DNA of 64,000 nucleotides from Fibrella aquatilis. Lineage in GTDB: Bacteria; Bacteroidota; Bacteroidia; Cytophagales; Spirosomataceae. The notes under the pieces are model-generated. The model saw nothing but the letters and a program-made list of their open reading frames with translations, was not told the origin of the DNA and ran no database searches. The stretch covers positions 62,001-126,000 of the forward strand of contig NZ_JAFMYU010000007.1 of NCBI RefSeq assembly GCF_017353255.1. The letters run 5' to 3'. This document shows positions 7,253 to 14,758 of the stretch, piece by piece. Position 1 is the first letter of the stretch, and every line of letters begins with the position of its first letter. Both the position numbers and the translations under genes were made by a program.

Positions 7253-9753
7253 CCCACCGTCACCACCACATACTTAGACGTGGGCGTGTTGCTGATGGCG
7301 GCCACGCTGGCTACGGGTACTAGCGGGTTTACTTCGGGGTAGTAGGCGGCGGTGTTGCCACGGGGGATGTTGTAGGGGATGGCAATGAATTTCTCCAGGT
7401 GCCGCTGCTGCCCCTCGAAATGGCTCGTGATGTTGACTAACTGTTTTTCAGCAATGCCCCGGTCGGCCATGTCCTGGGCGTTCATGAAAATCACCCGCCG
7501 TTCGCCATAGACGCCCCGGTAGCGGTCGTTGTAGTCGTAGATCGTGGTGTTGAACTGGTCGTGGCTGCGGATGCTCATCAGCACGAGTTGGCCGGGTTCC
7601 AGTTGGTGCAACGGCATCTCCGTCACCGAGAAATTGGCTTTGCCGTTTTCGGTGGTGAAATTCCGTTCGCGGGGGCCGTTGGGTAGGTAGAACCCGCCCG
7701 GCTTGCGAATCTTCTCGTTGAAGTTGTCGAAGCCTGGAATCACCCGCCCAATGGCGTCGCGGATGGTGTCGTAATTTTCGGTAAAGCCCACCCAGTTGGC
7801 GGTGGTTTTCGCATCCGGGCGTCCTTCCGTCAGCGTGGCAATGGCCATGCCCGAAATAATGGCCACTTCGCTTAGCATCTCACCTTCCACAGGCTCCAGT
7901 ACGCCCTTGTTCTGGCTCACTACCCCCATCGAATTTTCGCAGGAGGTGAACTGGTGCCCCGACGCCTGCCTGTCGATATCGACGTGAGCGAAGCAGGGCA
8001 GAATAAGCGACGTCTTGCCCGTGACGAGGTGGCCGCGGTTGAGTTTGGTGCTCACAAAGGCCGTCAGGCGCTGTTTGCGCAGGGCTTCGGCAACAAATTC
8101 GGTGTCGGGTGCGGCGGAGAGGAAGTTGCCGCCGAGGCTGATAAACACGCCTGTTTTGCCCTCATACATGGCCTTGATGGACTCTACGGTGTCGTAGCCG
8201 TGTTCGCGGGGCGGCTCGAAGTTGAACTCCTTTTTCAGGTCGTCCAGAAACTCCTTGTGTGGCCGTTCCCAGATGCCCATGGTGCGGTCGCCCTGCACGT
8301 TCGAGTGGCCGCGCACGGGGCAGGTGCCTGCGCCGGGAATACCCATCGCGCCCTTCATGAGTTGCAGGTTCACGATCTCCTGGATGCTCATGACGCCGTT
8401 TTTCTGCTGCGTCAGGCCCATGGCCCAACAGGTAATGAGCTTTTTGCGGGTGGCAATGATGTCGGCGGCTTCGTTGATCTGGTCTTTCGTCAGCCCACTA
8501 ATCTGCTCAATGTCCGCCCAGCTGGTGTTGCGTATAGTGGCCACAAACTCGTCGTAGTTGGCGGTGTATTGCTTGATGAACTCGTGGTCGATAACGCCGG
8601 TGCCGGGGGCTTTTTCGTCGGCTTCCAGCAGGAGCTTCATGATGCCCCGCAACACACCCATGTCGCCGTTGATCTTCACCTGCAAATACACGTCGCTGAT
8701 GGGGGTGCCGTTGCCCAGCAGGGTAGGGAGGGCCTTGAGCGGATTGGCAAAGTCCTGCGGGTTTTTGAAGCGACTCAGCCCTACCTCGTGCAGGGGGTTT
8801 ACGGCAATGATTTTGGCCCCTTTTCGCTTGGCAATTTGTAGGGCCGTCAGCATGCGCGGGTGGTTGGTGCCGGGGTTTTGACCCATAATCAGGATCACTT
8901 CCGCCTCGTGGATATCGTCGAGCGTGACCGAGCCTTTGCCCAGGCCCAGCGTGGGGCTGAGGGCCGAACCGCTGCTCTCGTGGCACATATTCGAGCAGTC
9001 GGGCAGGTTGTTGGTGCCAAACTGCCGCACAAACAGCTGGTACAAAAACGCCGGTTCGTTCGGCACTTTTCCCGACGTGTAGAAAATCGCTTCGTTAGGC
9101 GATGCCAGGGCGTTTAGCTCGTCGGCCACCAGCCGAAACGCATCGGTCCAGGCAATGGGCCGGTAGTGCGTATCGCTGGGGCGCAGGACCATGGGGTGCG
9201 TGAGCCGCCCCGAATTGTTCAGGTCGCGGTCGGTCATGTGGCTTAGCTCGACGAGGCTGTGTTTGGCGAAAAAATCCGGGTCGGCGCGGCGGGTGTCGGC
9301 GTCGGAGGCGGTGGCTTTGGCCCCATTTTCGCAGAATTCGGCAAAGGAGCGCTTGCCGTCGGGGTCGGGCCAGGCGCACGACGAGCAGTCGAAACCGTCT
9401 TTCTGGTTCAGGTTGAGCAGCGCTTTGGTGCCCCGGCCCACACCGTCCCATCCCCAGGCATACTGCCCCGATTTGAGCACGGCGGTGAGGCCGGTGGCTA
9501 CGGTGGGAATTGGCTCCAGCTTCAGGTCGAGCAGGTCGGCGGGCGGTTGGGCCAGAATGGGATTTTTGTCTTTAGCGGTCACGTTGTCGGGGGCGGGAAA
9601 AATGCGCTTATCACTGTCGGGTTTGCCGTGGGTATCGTAATGGTCGGGGGCCACGGGCGTACCTAGTTCGGGCCGTTCGCCACTTTTCTGGCCCGCTGCT
9701 GTTTGCGCTGCCGGGTCAATAGGTTTGCGCTCGTTATTGGGTGATTTATCCAT
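7249..9753 (-). CDS. FdhF/YdeP-family molybdopterin oxidoreductase (formate dehydrogenase-like)
   Basis: The 834-aa protein is a bis-MGD molybdoenzyme of the formate dehydrogenase alpha / YdeP group. Visible elements are the N-terminal CSSCAWPDP segment, the active-site region DCSNMCHESSGSALSP (Cys, not selenocysteine), cofactor loop ILIMGQNPGTNHPRM, PVRGHSNVQGDRTMG, and the C-terminal molydopterin-dinucleotide-binding domain (MSIRSHDQFNTTIYDYNDRY). It should be cytosolic, with no Tat signal. ATG at 9753 starts MDKSPNNERK; farther upstream the frame runs into repeat DNA and is unlikely to be coding. FdhD lies just upstream on the same strand, consistent with the need for sulfuration of the cofactor. 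No other formate dehydrogenase subunits are present, so the true substrate and electron acceptor are unknown. Confidence 0.92.
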   Translation of the reverse strand: MDKSPNNERKPIDPAAQTAAGQKSGERPELGTPVAPDHYDTHGKPDSDKRIFPAPDNVTAKDKNPILAQPPADLLDLKLEPIPTVATGLTAVLKSGQYAWGWDGVGRGTKALLNLNQKDGFDCSSCAWPDPDGKRSFAEFCENGAKATASDADTRRADPDFFAKHSLVELSHMTDRDLNNSGRLTHPMVLRPSDTHYRPIAWTDAFRLVADELNALASPNEAIFYTSGKVPNEPAFLYQLFVRQFGTNNLPDCSNMCHESSGSALSPTLGLGKGSVTLDDIHEAEVILIMGQNPGTNHPRMLTALQIAKRKGAKIIAVNPLHEVGLSRFKNPQDFANPLKALPTLLGNGTPISDVYLQVKINGDMGVLRGIMKLLLEADEKAPGTGVIDHEFIKQYTANYDEFVATIRNTSWADIEQISGLTKDQINEAADIIATRKKLITCWAMGLTQQKNGVMSIQEIVNLQLMKGAMGIPGAGTCPVRGHSNVQGDRTMGIWERPHKEFLDDLKKEFNFEPPREHGYDTVESIKAMYEGKTGVFISLGGNFLSAAPDTEFVAEALRKQRLTAFVSTKLNRGHLVTGKTSLILPCFAHVDIDRQASGHQFTSCENSMGVVSQNKGVLEPVEGEMLSEVAIISGMAIATLTEGRPDAKTTANWVGFTENYDTIRDAIGRVIPGFDNFNEKIRKPGGFYLPNGPRERNFTTENGKANFSVTEMPLHQLEPGQLVLMSIRSHDQFNTTIYDYNDRYRGVYGERRVIFMNAQDMADRGIAEKQLVNITSHFEGQQRHLEKFIAIPYNIPRGNTAAYYPEVNPLVPVASVAAISNTPTSKYVVVTVG

Positions 9754-9760
9754 AAGGGAG

Positions 9761-9967
9761 TTTAATGTTTGGGGTTTAAAGTTGGCTACGCGCCGTGGTG
9801 GCTTCGCTAATCGGGCCCCTCGACTGCGCTCGGGGTGACAGGACAATAAGCAACTATCCTAGCTTGATTCAAGGTGGTTGTCACCCCGAGCGCAGTCGAG
9901 GGGCCCGATTAGCGAAGCCACCACAGCGCGAAGCCAACCCTAAACCTTGGACCTTAGACCTTAAACC
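9761..9967. repeat. Long inverted repeat, CHPERSRGA-type copy 2
   Basis: A perfect 46-bp inner arm (9795-9840 and 9879-9924) surrounds a 38-nt loop that matches copy 1 and, in reverse orientation, copies 3 and 4. Outer imperfect arms use GTTTAAAG / CTTTAAAC-like words and a GCGCGAAGC word also seen at 24675, 26908 and 53565. It separates the fdhD and fdhF-like genes, which face the same way, and supplies the fdhD stop codon. Confidence 0.9.
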
Positions 9968-10809
9968 AAAACACGCTCGGCGTGGGTGTAGATGTTGAAC
10001 GTTTGATTTCGGACAAAGCCCAGCAGCGTCATACCCGTTTCCTGCGCCATCTGCACGGCCAGACTCGACGGGGCACCCACGGCAGCCACCAGCGGAATAC
10101 CGGCCATGAGGGCCTTTTGAACTAACTCGAAACTGATGCGTCCGCTTAAAAAAAGTACCGACTGGTGCAGGGGCAGTAAATCCTGTTGCATGGCCGCGCC
10201 AATCACTTTATCCAGTGCATTATGCCTCCCCACGTCTTCGCGCAGCAGCAACAAGTTACCGTTTTGGTCGAAAATAGCGGCGGCGTGAAGGCCTCCGGTG
10301 TATTCAAAAACGGCCTGTGTGGCGCGGAGTTTTTGCGGTAAAGTGTGAATTATGTCAGCATCAACAAATGCCTCAGCGGGTGGTAAAACCGGGCAGTCGG
10401 TGTTCCTGACGGCCTCGATAGACGCTTTTCCGCATACGCCGCAGCTGGACGTGGTATAGAAATTTCGTTCGGTGCTGCGCAGGTCAACCGTCACGTCGGG
10501 GGCTACTTCCACGCGGACAATGTTTCCCGCGGCTTCCTGTCGGCCCAGGTCGGTGCAGTGCCGTATGCTGTGGATTTGTCGGCGGCTCTGGATAATGCCT
10601 TCGGTGAAGAGAAAGCCCAGGGCCAGCTCGAAATCATGGCCGGGGGTGCGCATCGTGACCGAAATGCTCCGCTGCTGCCGGTCGGTAATCTCGCCATAGC
10701 TTAGCCTGATTTCCATCGGTTCTTCCACGGCCAGCAGATCGGGTTGGGCCTCGCCCATCGTCGAGGCCGTTACTTTTTGAATAGCTATCGGAGCAACGCG
10801 GTTCATCAT
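9961..10809 (-). CDS. fdhD: Formate dehydrogenase accessory sulfurtransferase FdhD
   Basis: FdhD passes sulfur from IscS to the molybdenum cofactor of formate dehydrogenases. The family hallmark CGVCGK is present (SSCGVCGKASIE, near residue 120), as are TPGHDFELALGFLFTEGI, FEYTGGLHAAAIF and the C-terminal LREDVGRHNALDKVIG and LSGRISFELVQKA blocks. Length (282 aa) is typical. ATG codons at 10809 and 10806 are both possible starts. It lies upstream of its likely client molybdoenzyme on the same strand, with a long hairpin between them; the stop codon is supplied by the hairpin word. Confidence 0.95.
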   Translation of the reverse strand: MMNRVAPIAIQKVTASTMGEAQPDLLAVEEPMEIRLSYGEITDRQQRSISVTMRTPGHDFELALGFLFTEGIIQSRRQIHSIRHCTDLGRQEAAGNIVRVEVAPDVTVDLRSTERNFYTTSSCGVCGKASIEAVRNTDCPVLPPAEAFVDADIIHTLPQKLRATQAVFEYTGGLHAAAIFDQNGNLLLLREDVGRHNALDKVIGAAMQQDLLPLHQSVLFLSGRISFELVQKALMAGIPLVAAVGAPSSLAVQMAQETGMTLLGFVRNQTFNIYTHAERVLV

Positions 10810-10903
10810 GTTTCTATACAACAAGATAATAGGCAAGTTGTCGATAGTTTGTAACACCTGCCCGAATGCTGGTCTAAGTGTCGTCAACAAATCGAGCTAA
10901 CAC

Positions 10904-11593
10904 ATGACGACGCCTGTTTTTCTCCACCTGGTACTGGCCGGCACGGTGCTGCTAGCCACCACGCACCAACCCCACGCACCGGCTGCCGCCACCCCACCCG
11001 ATGCGGTTAAGACCACGGGGCAGGTAATCACTATTGTTCGGGTGAAAGCACCCTGGTATGCCTTCGATTTTTTGCTGCGCCGCGGCTTTCGCCAGGCGCT
11101 GCCCACCTACCAGTCGCTCGATGGACTTCGGTTCAAAGCGTTCTCCAGCATCGACCGGCCCGACGGTACATTTTTTGGGGGCATCTACTGGTGGGATAGC
11201 GAACGGCAAGCCCGGCAATGGTTTTCGCCCGCCTGGTTTGCCGACGTGGAGCGAAAACGGAACGTAAAACCAACGGTCGATTATTTCCCGGTAGTACAGA
11301 CGGCTACCTTCGTAACCCCCTCCTTCAATTACCGGCAGCACGAGACTGATTGCGTGACGGTGTTTGCGCACAACCTGAGCGAAAAACAACGGCAACACGC
11401 CCTGAGCGCGCAGGATGGCCTATGGCAGACGTATCTTGTCGGAGAATCGGGTGGGCAGCAGGGCGGCTTCTTTTTGTTTGCGTCGGCAGATACGGCCAGG
11501 TCGTTTATTGCCAAACAGCACCTGACGCACTACGACTGGTATAAAACGCCGGTTTTGCTGAACAACAAAACGGTGTTGTCACCCAACCCCTAG
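10904..11593 (+). CDS. Secreted YdhR-like protein (dimeric alpha-beta barrel), 229 aa
   Basis: An N-terminal hydrophobic segment (VFLHLVLAGTVLLATT) looks like a signal peptide or anchor. The core reads VITIVRVKAPWYAFDFLLRRG, then YQSLDGLRFKAFSSIDRPDGTFFGGIYWWDSERQARQWFSPAWF. This is the pattern of YdhR/monooxygenase-like ABM folds, in which a 'GLRFK...GGIYWW' beta strand pair lines a small cavity. Seven bases separate it from the ECF sigma gene, so it is probably the first gene of that operon. No substrate can be inferred. The second half repeats an ABM-like pattern weakly (DCVTVFAHNLSEKQ, GGFFLFASADTARSF), suggesting a two-domain barrel. Confidence 0.7.
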   Translation: MTTPVFLHLVLAGTVLLATTHQPHAPAAATPPDAVKTTGQVITIVRVKAPWYAFDFLLRRGFRQALPTYQSLDGLRFKAFSSIDRPDGTFFGGIYWWDSERQARQWFSPAWFADVERKRNVKPTVDYFPVVQTATFVTPSFNYRQHETDCVTVFAHNLSEKQRQHALSAQDGLWQTYLVGESGGQQGGFFLFASADTARSFIAKQHLTHYDWYKTPVLLNNKTVLSPNP

Positions 11594-11599
11594 TAGGCT

Positions 11600-12418
11600 A
11601 TGCATCCATTCCACCAGGCTGTGCCAACCAACCCGCCCGACGAAACGCTGGTGGCCGACGCTGTGGGCGGCAACCGGCGGTCGCTGGAGGTGCTGCTGAA
11701 ACGCCACCAAGACTATGTGTTCAACGTGGCCCTGCGGCTGTTTCTACACCCCGATGATGCCCTCGATGCCACGCAGGAGGTGCTGATTAAGGTGGTAACG
11801 AGTTTGAAGACGTTTGCCGGACAAAGTGGGTTTCGGACGTGGCTGTACCGGATTGTGGTCAACCATTTTCTGAATAGCCCCCTCCGCCGTTACGAACAAC
11901 AGCACGACCGGGTCGCCGACCTGAGCCAACTCCCTGACGTACCGGAACGCGAAGCCAACGAAGCCGAAATTGAAGAGGTGCGGGTACTGTGTGCTACGGC
12001 CATGTTGCTCTGCCTCACCCGCGAACAACGGCTACTCTACATCATCGGCGACATTTTCGGGGCCGACCACGAGCTTGGTGCGGCGCTGTTCGATCTCACG
12101 CCGGGCAACTACCGGGTACGGCTCCACCGCGCCAACGCCGACCTCCGGCAGTTTGTGGGGGGCAAGTGCGGCCTTGTCGACCCACGCAACCCCTGCCGCT
12201 GTCCCAAAAAAGCCAGGGCGATGGTGCAACAGGGTGTTGTTGATAAAGACCGGCTGCTGTTTAACCGCCACTATACCCAGACCATTGAGCAGGTTGTGCA
12301 CACCCGCCGCGAGGCCGTCAGTGATACCATTCAACTGGCGATGGGCGATCTTTTTCGGCAAAGCCCGTTTCAGGTAAGACAGGAAATTGACCAGCTTTTC
12401 GAAACCCTACTCCCTTAA
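11600..12418 (+). CDS. ECF-type RNA polymerase sigma factor with C-terminal cysteine motif
   Basis: Region 2 is visible as LEVLLKRHQDYVFNVALRLF followed by DALDATQEVLIKVV and the FRTWLYRIVVNHFLN segment. Region 4 follows as LTREQRLLYIIGDIFG..., ending in the DNA-reading helix NYRVRLHRANADLR. A C-terminal extension of about 90 aa carries the cluster KCGLVDPRNPCRCPKKA, which recurs in one ECF group and may bind metal or a redox signal. No anti-sigma gene is adjacent, so this extension may be the regulatory part. It lies 6 bp after the YdhR-like gene and 2 bp before the hotdog gene, so it is probably co-transcribed with both. Confidence 0.88.
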   Translation: MHPFHQAVPTNPPDETLVADAVGGNRRSLEVLLKRHQDYVFNVALRLFLHPDDALDATQEVLIKVVTSLKTFAGQSGFRTWLYRIVVNHFLNSPLRRYEQQHDRVADLSQLPDVPEREANEAEIEEVRVLCATAMLLCLTREQRLLYIIGDIFGADHELGAALFDLTPGNYRVRLHRANADLRQFVGGKCGLVDPRNPCRCPKKARAMVQQGVVDKDRLLFNRHYTQTIEQVVHTRREAVSDTIQLAMGDLFRQSPFQVRQEIDQLFETLLP

Positions 12419-12420
12419 GT

Positions 12421-12903
12421 ATGACCAACCGATTTAGCCAACTCAAGCAACAGCTATTGACCCTGCCCGCCGAGGCCCGTACCTCCGCTTTGACGACTAC
12501 CATGCAGCGGATCATTCCGATGTTGGGTACGTTGGGCGTGGTGGTCGAAGCCTACGAAGCCACCCACTGCCAGTTACACCTGCCCAACAGCGGGGCGGTG
12601 CAGAACGGTTTTGGCGGCATTCAGGCGGGCGGCCTCTACACCACCGCCGAAAGTGCCATGGCGCTGGTGGTGGGCGCCAATCTGCCCGATAACCGCCTGG
12701 TGGTAGCTAAAACCGTCACCATCGATTACCGCCGCCGGGCGCAGGGGGGCATCCGGGCCACGGCCACGCTCACCGATGAGCAGGCGCGGCTCATTGCCGA
12801 GACCGAACGCGGCGAGCTGGTGCTGACCAGCCCCATCACCGACGAAACCGGCACCGAAGTAGCCTACTGCCAGGCCACCCTGGTCTGGATGCCGACGCGG
12901 TGA
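12421..12903 (+). CDS. Hotdog-fold thioesterase-like protein (DUF4442/PaaI type)
   Basis: The 160-aa protein has the hotdog signature of the DUF4442/PaaI group: a long N-terminal helix, then QNGFGGIQAGGLYTTAESAMAL (central helix wrapped by the sheet), and VVAKTVTIDYRRRAQGGIRATATLTDEQ (strand order typical of acyl-CoA thioesterases). Expected activity is hydrolysis of an acyl-thioester, probably acyl-CoA, in the cytosol. The start lies 2 bp after the sigma-factor stop, which argues for translational coupling. The function of this operon is unknown. The next gene is convergent. Confidence 0.8.
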   Translation: MTNRFSQLKQQLLTLPAEARTSALTTTMQRIIPMLGTLGVVVEAYEATHCQLHLPNSGAVQNGFGGIQAGGLYTTAESAMALVVGANLPDNRLVVAKTVTIDYRRRAQGGIRATATLTDEQARLIAETERGELVLTSPITDETGTEVAYCQATLVWMPTR

Positions 12904-12911
12904 TAGGGCCG

Positions 12912-13682
12912 CTAACTGTTCAGCCAGGCTTTCAGCGCGGTAGCTTTTTCGCGGCTGACGAGCACCTCATGGGGCGTGGCGGGCCGGAGGTCGAGCTTTA
13001 GTTTGCCGTTGAAATGGGTGAAAATAGTGCCAATGGCCCCCACGCTGACCATAAATTGGCGGTTGGCCCGAAAGAAGCGCTGCGGGTCTAGTTGCGTCTC
13101 CAGTTCGTCCATCGTTTGGGCAACGGGATACAGTTTGCCCCCCGCCGTAATCAGATGCGTAATTTTCTGTTCGGAATAGAAATACGCCACGTCGTCGATA
13201 GGTACGGCGGTTAGCTGATCGCGGTAGCTGACCAAAAATCGGCTCCGGTAAACGGGGCGGTTTGCTTCCCCCTGCTGCATTAGGCGCGTCATAAGGGCCT
13301 GAAACGTAGTGGATTCCGGCAGGGTTGTAGGGCGCAGTTGTCGGAACTTAACCAGGCTTTGGGCCAGCTTTTCGGGGTCGATGGGCTTGAGCAGGTAGTC
13401 GATGCTGTTGACCGAAAAAGCCCGGATCGCGTACTCGTCGTAGGCCGTCGTGAAGATGATGGGACAACTAACCTCCACCTGCCGGAAGGCCTCGAAACTC
13501 AGCCCGTCGGCCAGCCGAATGTCGGAGAAGACGAGGTCCGGCTGGTTGTGCCGCAACGCGCCCACGGCCCCCGTGATGGTGTCGGGCTGGGCCAGAATCT
13601 GGATGTCGGGTTCCAGTTGGGTGAGTAGTTTGGCCAGCCGCCGCGCCGCCGGGGCTTCGTCTTCGATCAGAATAGTGGTCAT
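12912..13682 (-). CDS. LytTR-family response regulator
   Basis: An N-terminal receiver domain (TTILIEDEAPAARRLAKLL; phospho-acceptor Asp in LVFSDIRLADGLSFE; SCPIIFTTAYDEYAIRAF with the switch Thr; conserved Lys in DYLLKPID) is joined to a C-terminal LytTR DNA-binding domain (FLVSYRDQLTAVPIDDVAYFYSEQKI..., PQRFFRANRQFMVSVGAI). It is 256 aa, standard for this class. ATG at 13682 overlaps the kinase gene by 4 bp (13679), so both are translated together. It should bind direct repeats in target promoters. The nearest candidate target is the RND pump locus just upstream on the same strand. Confidence 0.93.
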   Translation of the reverse strand: MTTILIEDEAPAARRLAKLLTQLEPDIQILAQPDTITGAVGALRHNQPDLVFSDIRLADGLSFEAFRQVEVSCPIIFTTAYDEYAIRAFSVNSIDYLLKPIDPEKLAQSLVKFRQLRPTTLPESTTFQALMTRLMQQGEANRPVYRSRFLVSYRDQLTAVPIDDVAYFYSEQKITHLITAGGKLYPVAQTMDELETQLDPQRFFRANRQFMVSVGAIGTIFTHFNGKLKLDLRPATPHEVLVSREKATALKAWLNS

Positions 13683-14746
13683 GGTTCGGGAAGCAGCAGG
13701 GGTAGGCGCACCACAAACGTACCGGCCTCCTGCCGGATGTCGGGTAGCCGGTTGGTGAGGTGTTTGTAGCGGTTCTGAATATTGAGCAACCCCAGGCCCG
13801 TAGAGGGTTCGGGATGCGGTTTGGGCTGGAGCGTATTCCGCACGTCGAGCCAACCGTCGGGCGTTTCGCTGATGCTGATGGTGAGGGGCTGGCTGCGGGA
13901 TACGACGTTGTGTTTCAGGGCGTTTTCGAGCAGCATTTGTAACGCCATCGGTGGAATTGTGGCCGTGTCGGCAGCGCCATTGACGCAGATCGTTACGGTC
14001 AGGTTATCGCCAAACCGCATCTGGGCGAGGTAGGTATAGGCGTTCAGAAACGTCAGTTCGTCGCGCAACGGCACCATGTCCTGGGCGCGGTTAGTCAGCA
14101 CATATCGGTACACCTGCGCCAGCTTGTCGACAAACTGCACAGCCATTGGTGGGTGTTCTTCAATCAGCGTGGTAAGTGTGTTGAGGCTATTGAACAGAAA
14201 GTGCGGGTCAATCTGCGCCTTCAGAGTCTCAAACTGCGCCGTTAGTGTGTCGCGTTTAAGCCGCTCGGTTTCCAGAAACGCATCGCGCCAACGGCGGAAG
14301 AAATACTCGCCTGTATAGAGGCCGTTGAGCACAAACGCCACCAGCCCCCCCACAATGAGCGTTTGACGGATGCTCAGCTCATCGGCTTTTGTATAGACGT
14401 AATTGGGCGGCGTGGTCAGTAAGCCAATCAATTCAGCGATGCTATAGATGGTCAGGGTGCTGACTACCAGCAAGAGCACGAACTGCAACAAAAGCCGGTA
14501 GGCCGGTTGCCGTTCCCAGGGCATCAGCCTGTCCAGGGTTCGGGAGAGGAGGATGCTGCTTTCCGATAAGAGCAGGGTGCCAAACAACGTGGCCAGCACG
14601 TCGATGGCGTAGGCTTTCCAGCCAAACGTAGCGTAATAATCGTCGAACGGGTTGGGGGGCAGCAGGTACTGGCAGGCCGCGTAGACCATCAGCCCCGCCA
14701 GCGGCGACACCACCCACCTGAACCATTTTTCAAACTGCGAAGACAT
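13679..14746 (-). CDS. LytS-type sensor histidine kinase (His_kinase family)
   Basis: Several membrane helices (residues about 10-30, 45-65, 80-105 and 120-145) lead into the His_kinase domain. The phospho-acceptor motif is AQIDPHFLFNSLNTL. The N-box of the ATPase is MALQMLLENALKHNV, with the G-box GLGLLNIQNRYK near the C terminus. Length of 355 aa is normal. It forms a two-component system with the following LytTR regulator; stop and start overlap. The RND pump gene ends 12 bp upstream, so the kinase may be read from the same transcript. Confidence 0.92.
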   Translation of the reverse strand: MSSQFEKWFRWVVSPLAGLMVYAACQYLLPPNPFDDYYATFGWKAYAIDVLATLFGTLLLSESSILLSRTLDRLMPWERQPAYRLLLQFVLLLVVSTLTIYSIAELIGLLTTPPNYVYTKADELSIRQTLIVGGLVAFVLNGLYTGEYFFRRWRDAFLETERLKRDTLTAQFETLKAQIDPHFLFNSLNTLTTLIEEHPPMAVQFVDKLAQVYRYVLTNRAQDMVPLRDELTFLNAYTYLAQMRFGDNLTVTICVNGAADTATIPPMALQMLLENALKHNVVSRSQPLTISISETPDGWLDVRNTLQPKPHPEPSTGLGLLNIQNRYKHLTNRLPDIRQEAGTFVVRLPLLLPEP

Positions 14747-14758
14747 ATACCAAAGCCA

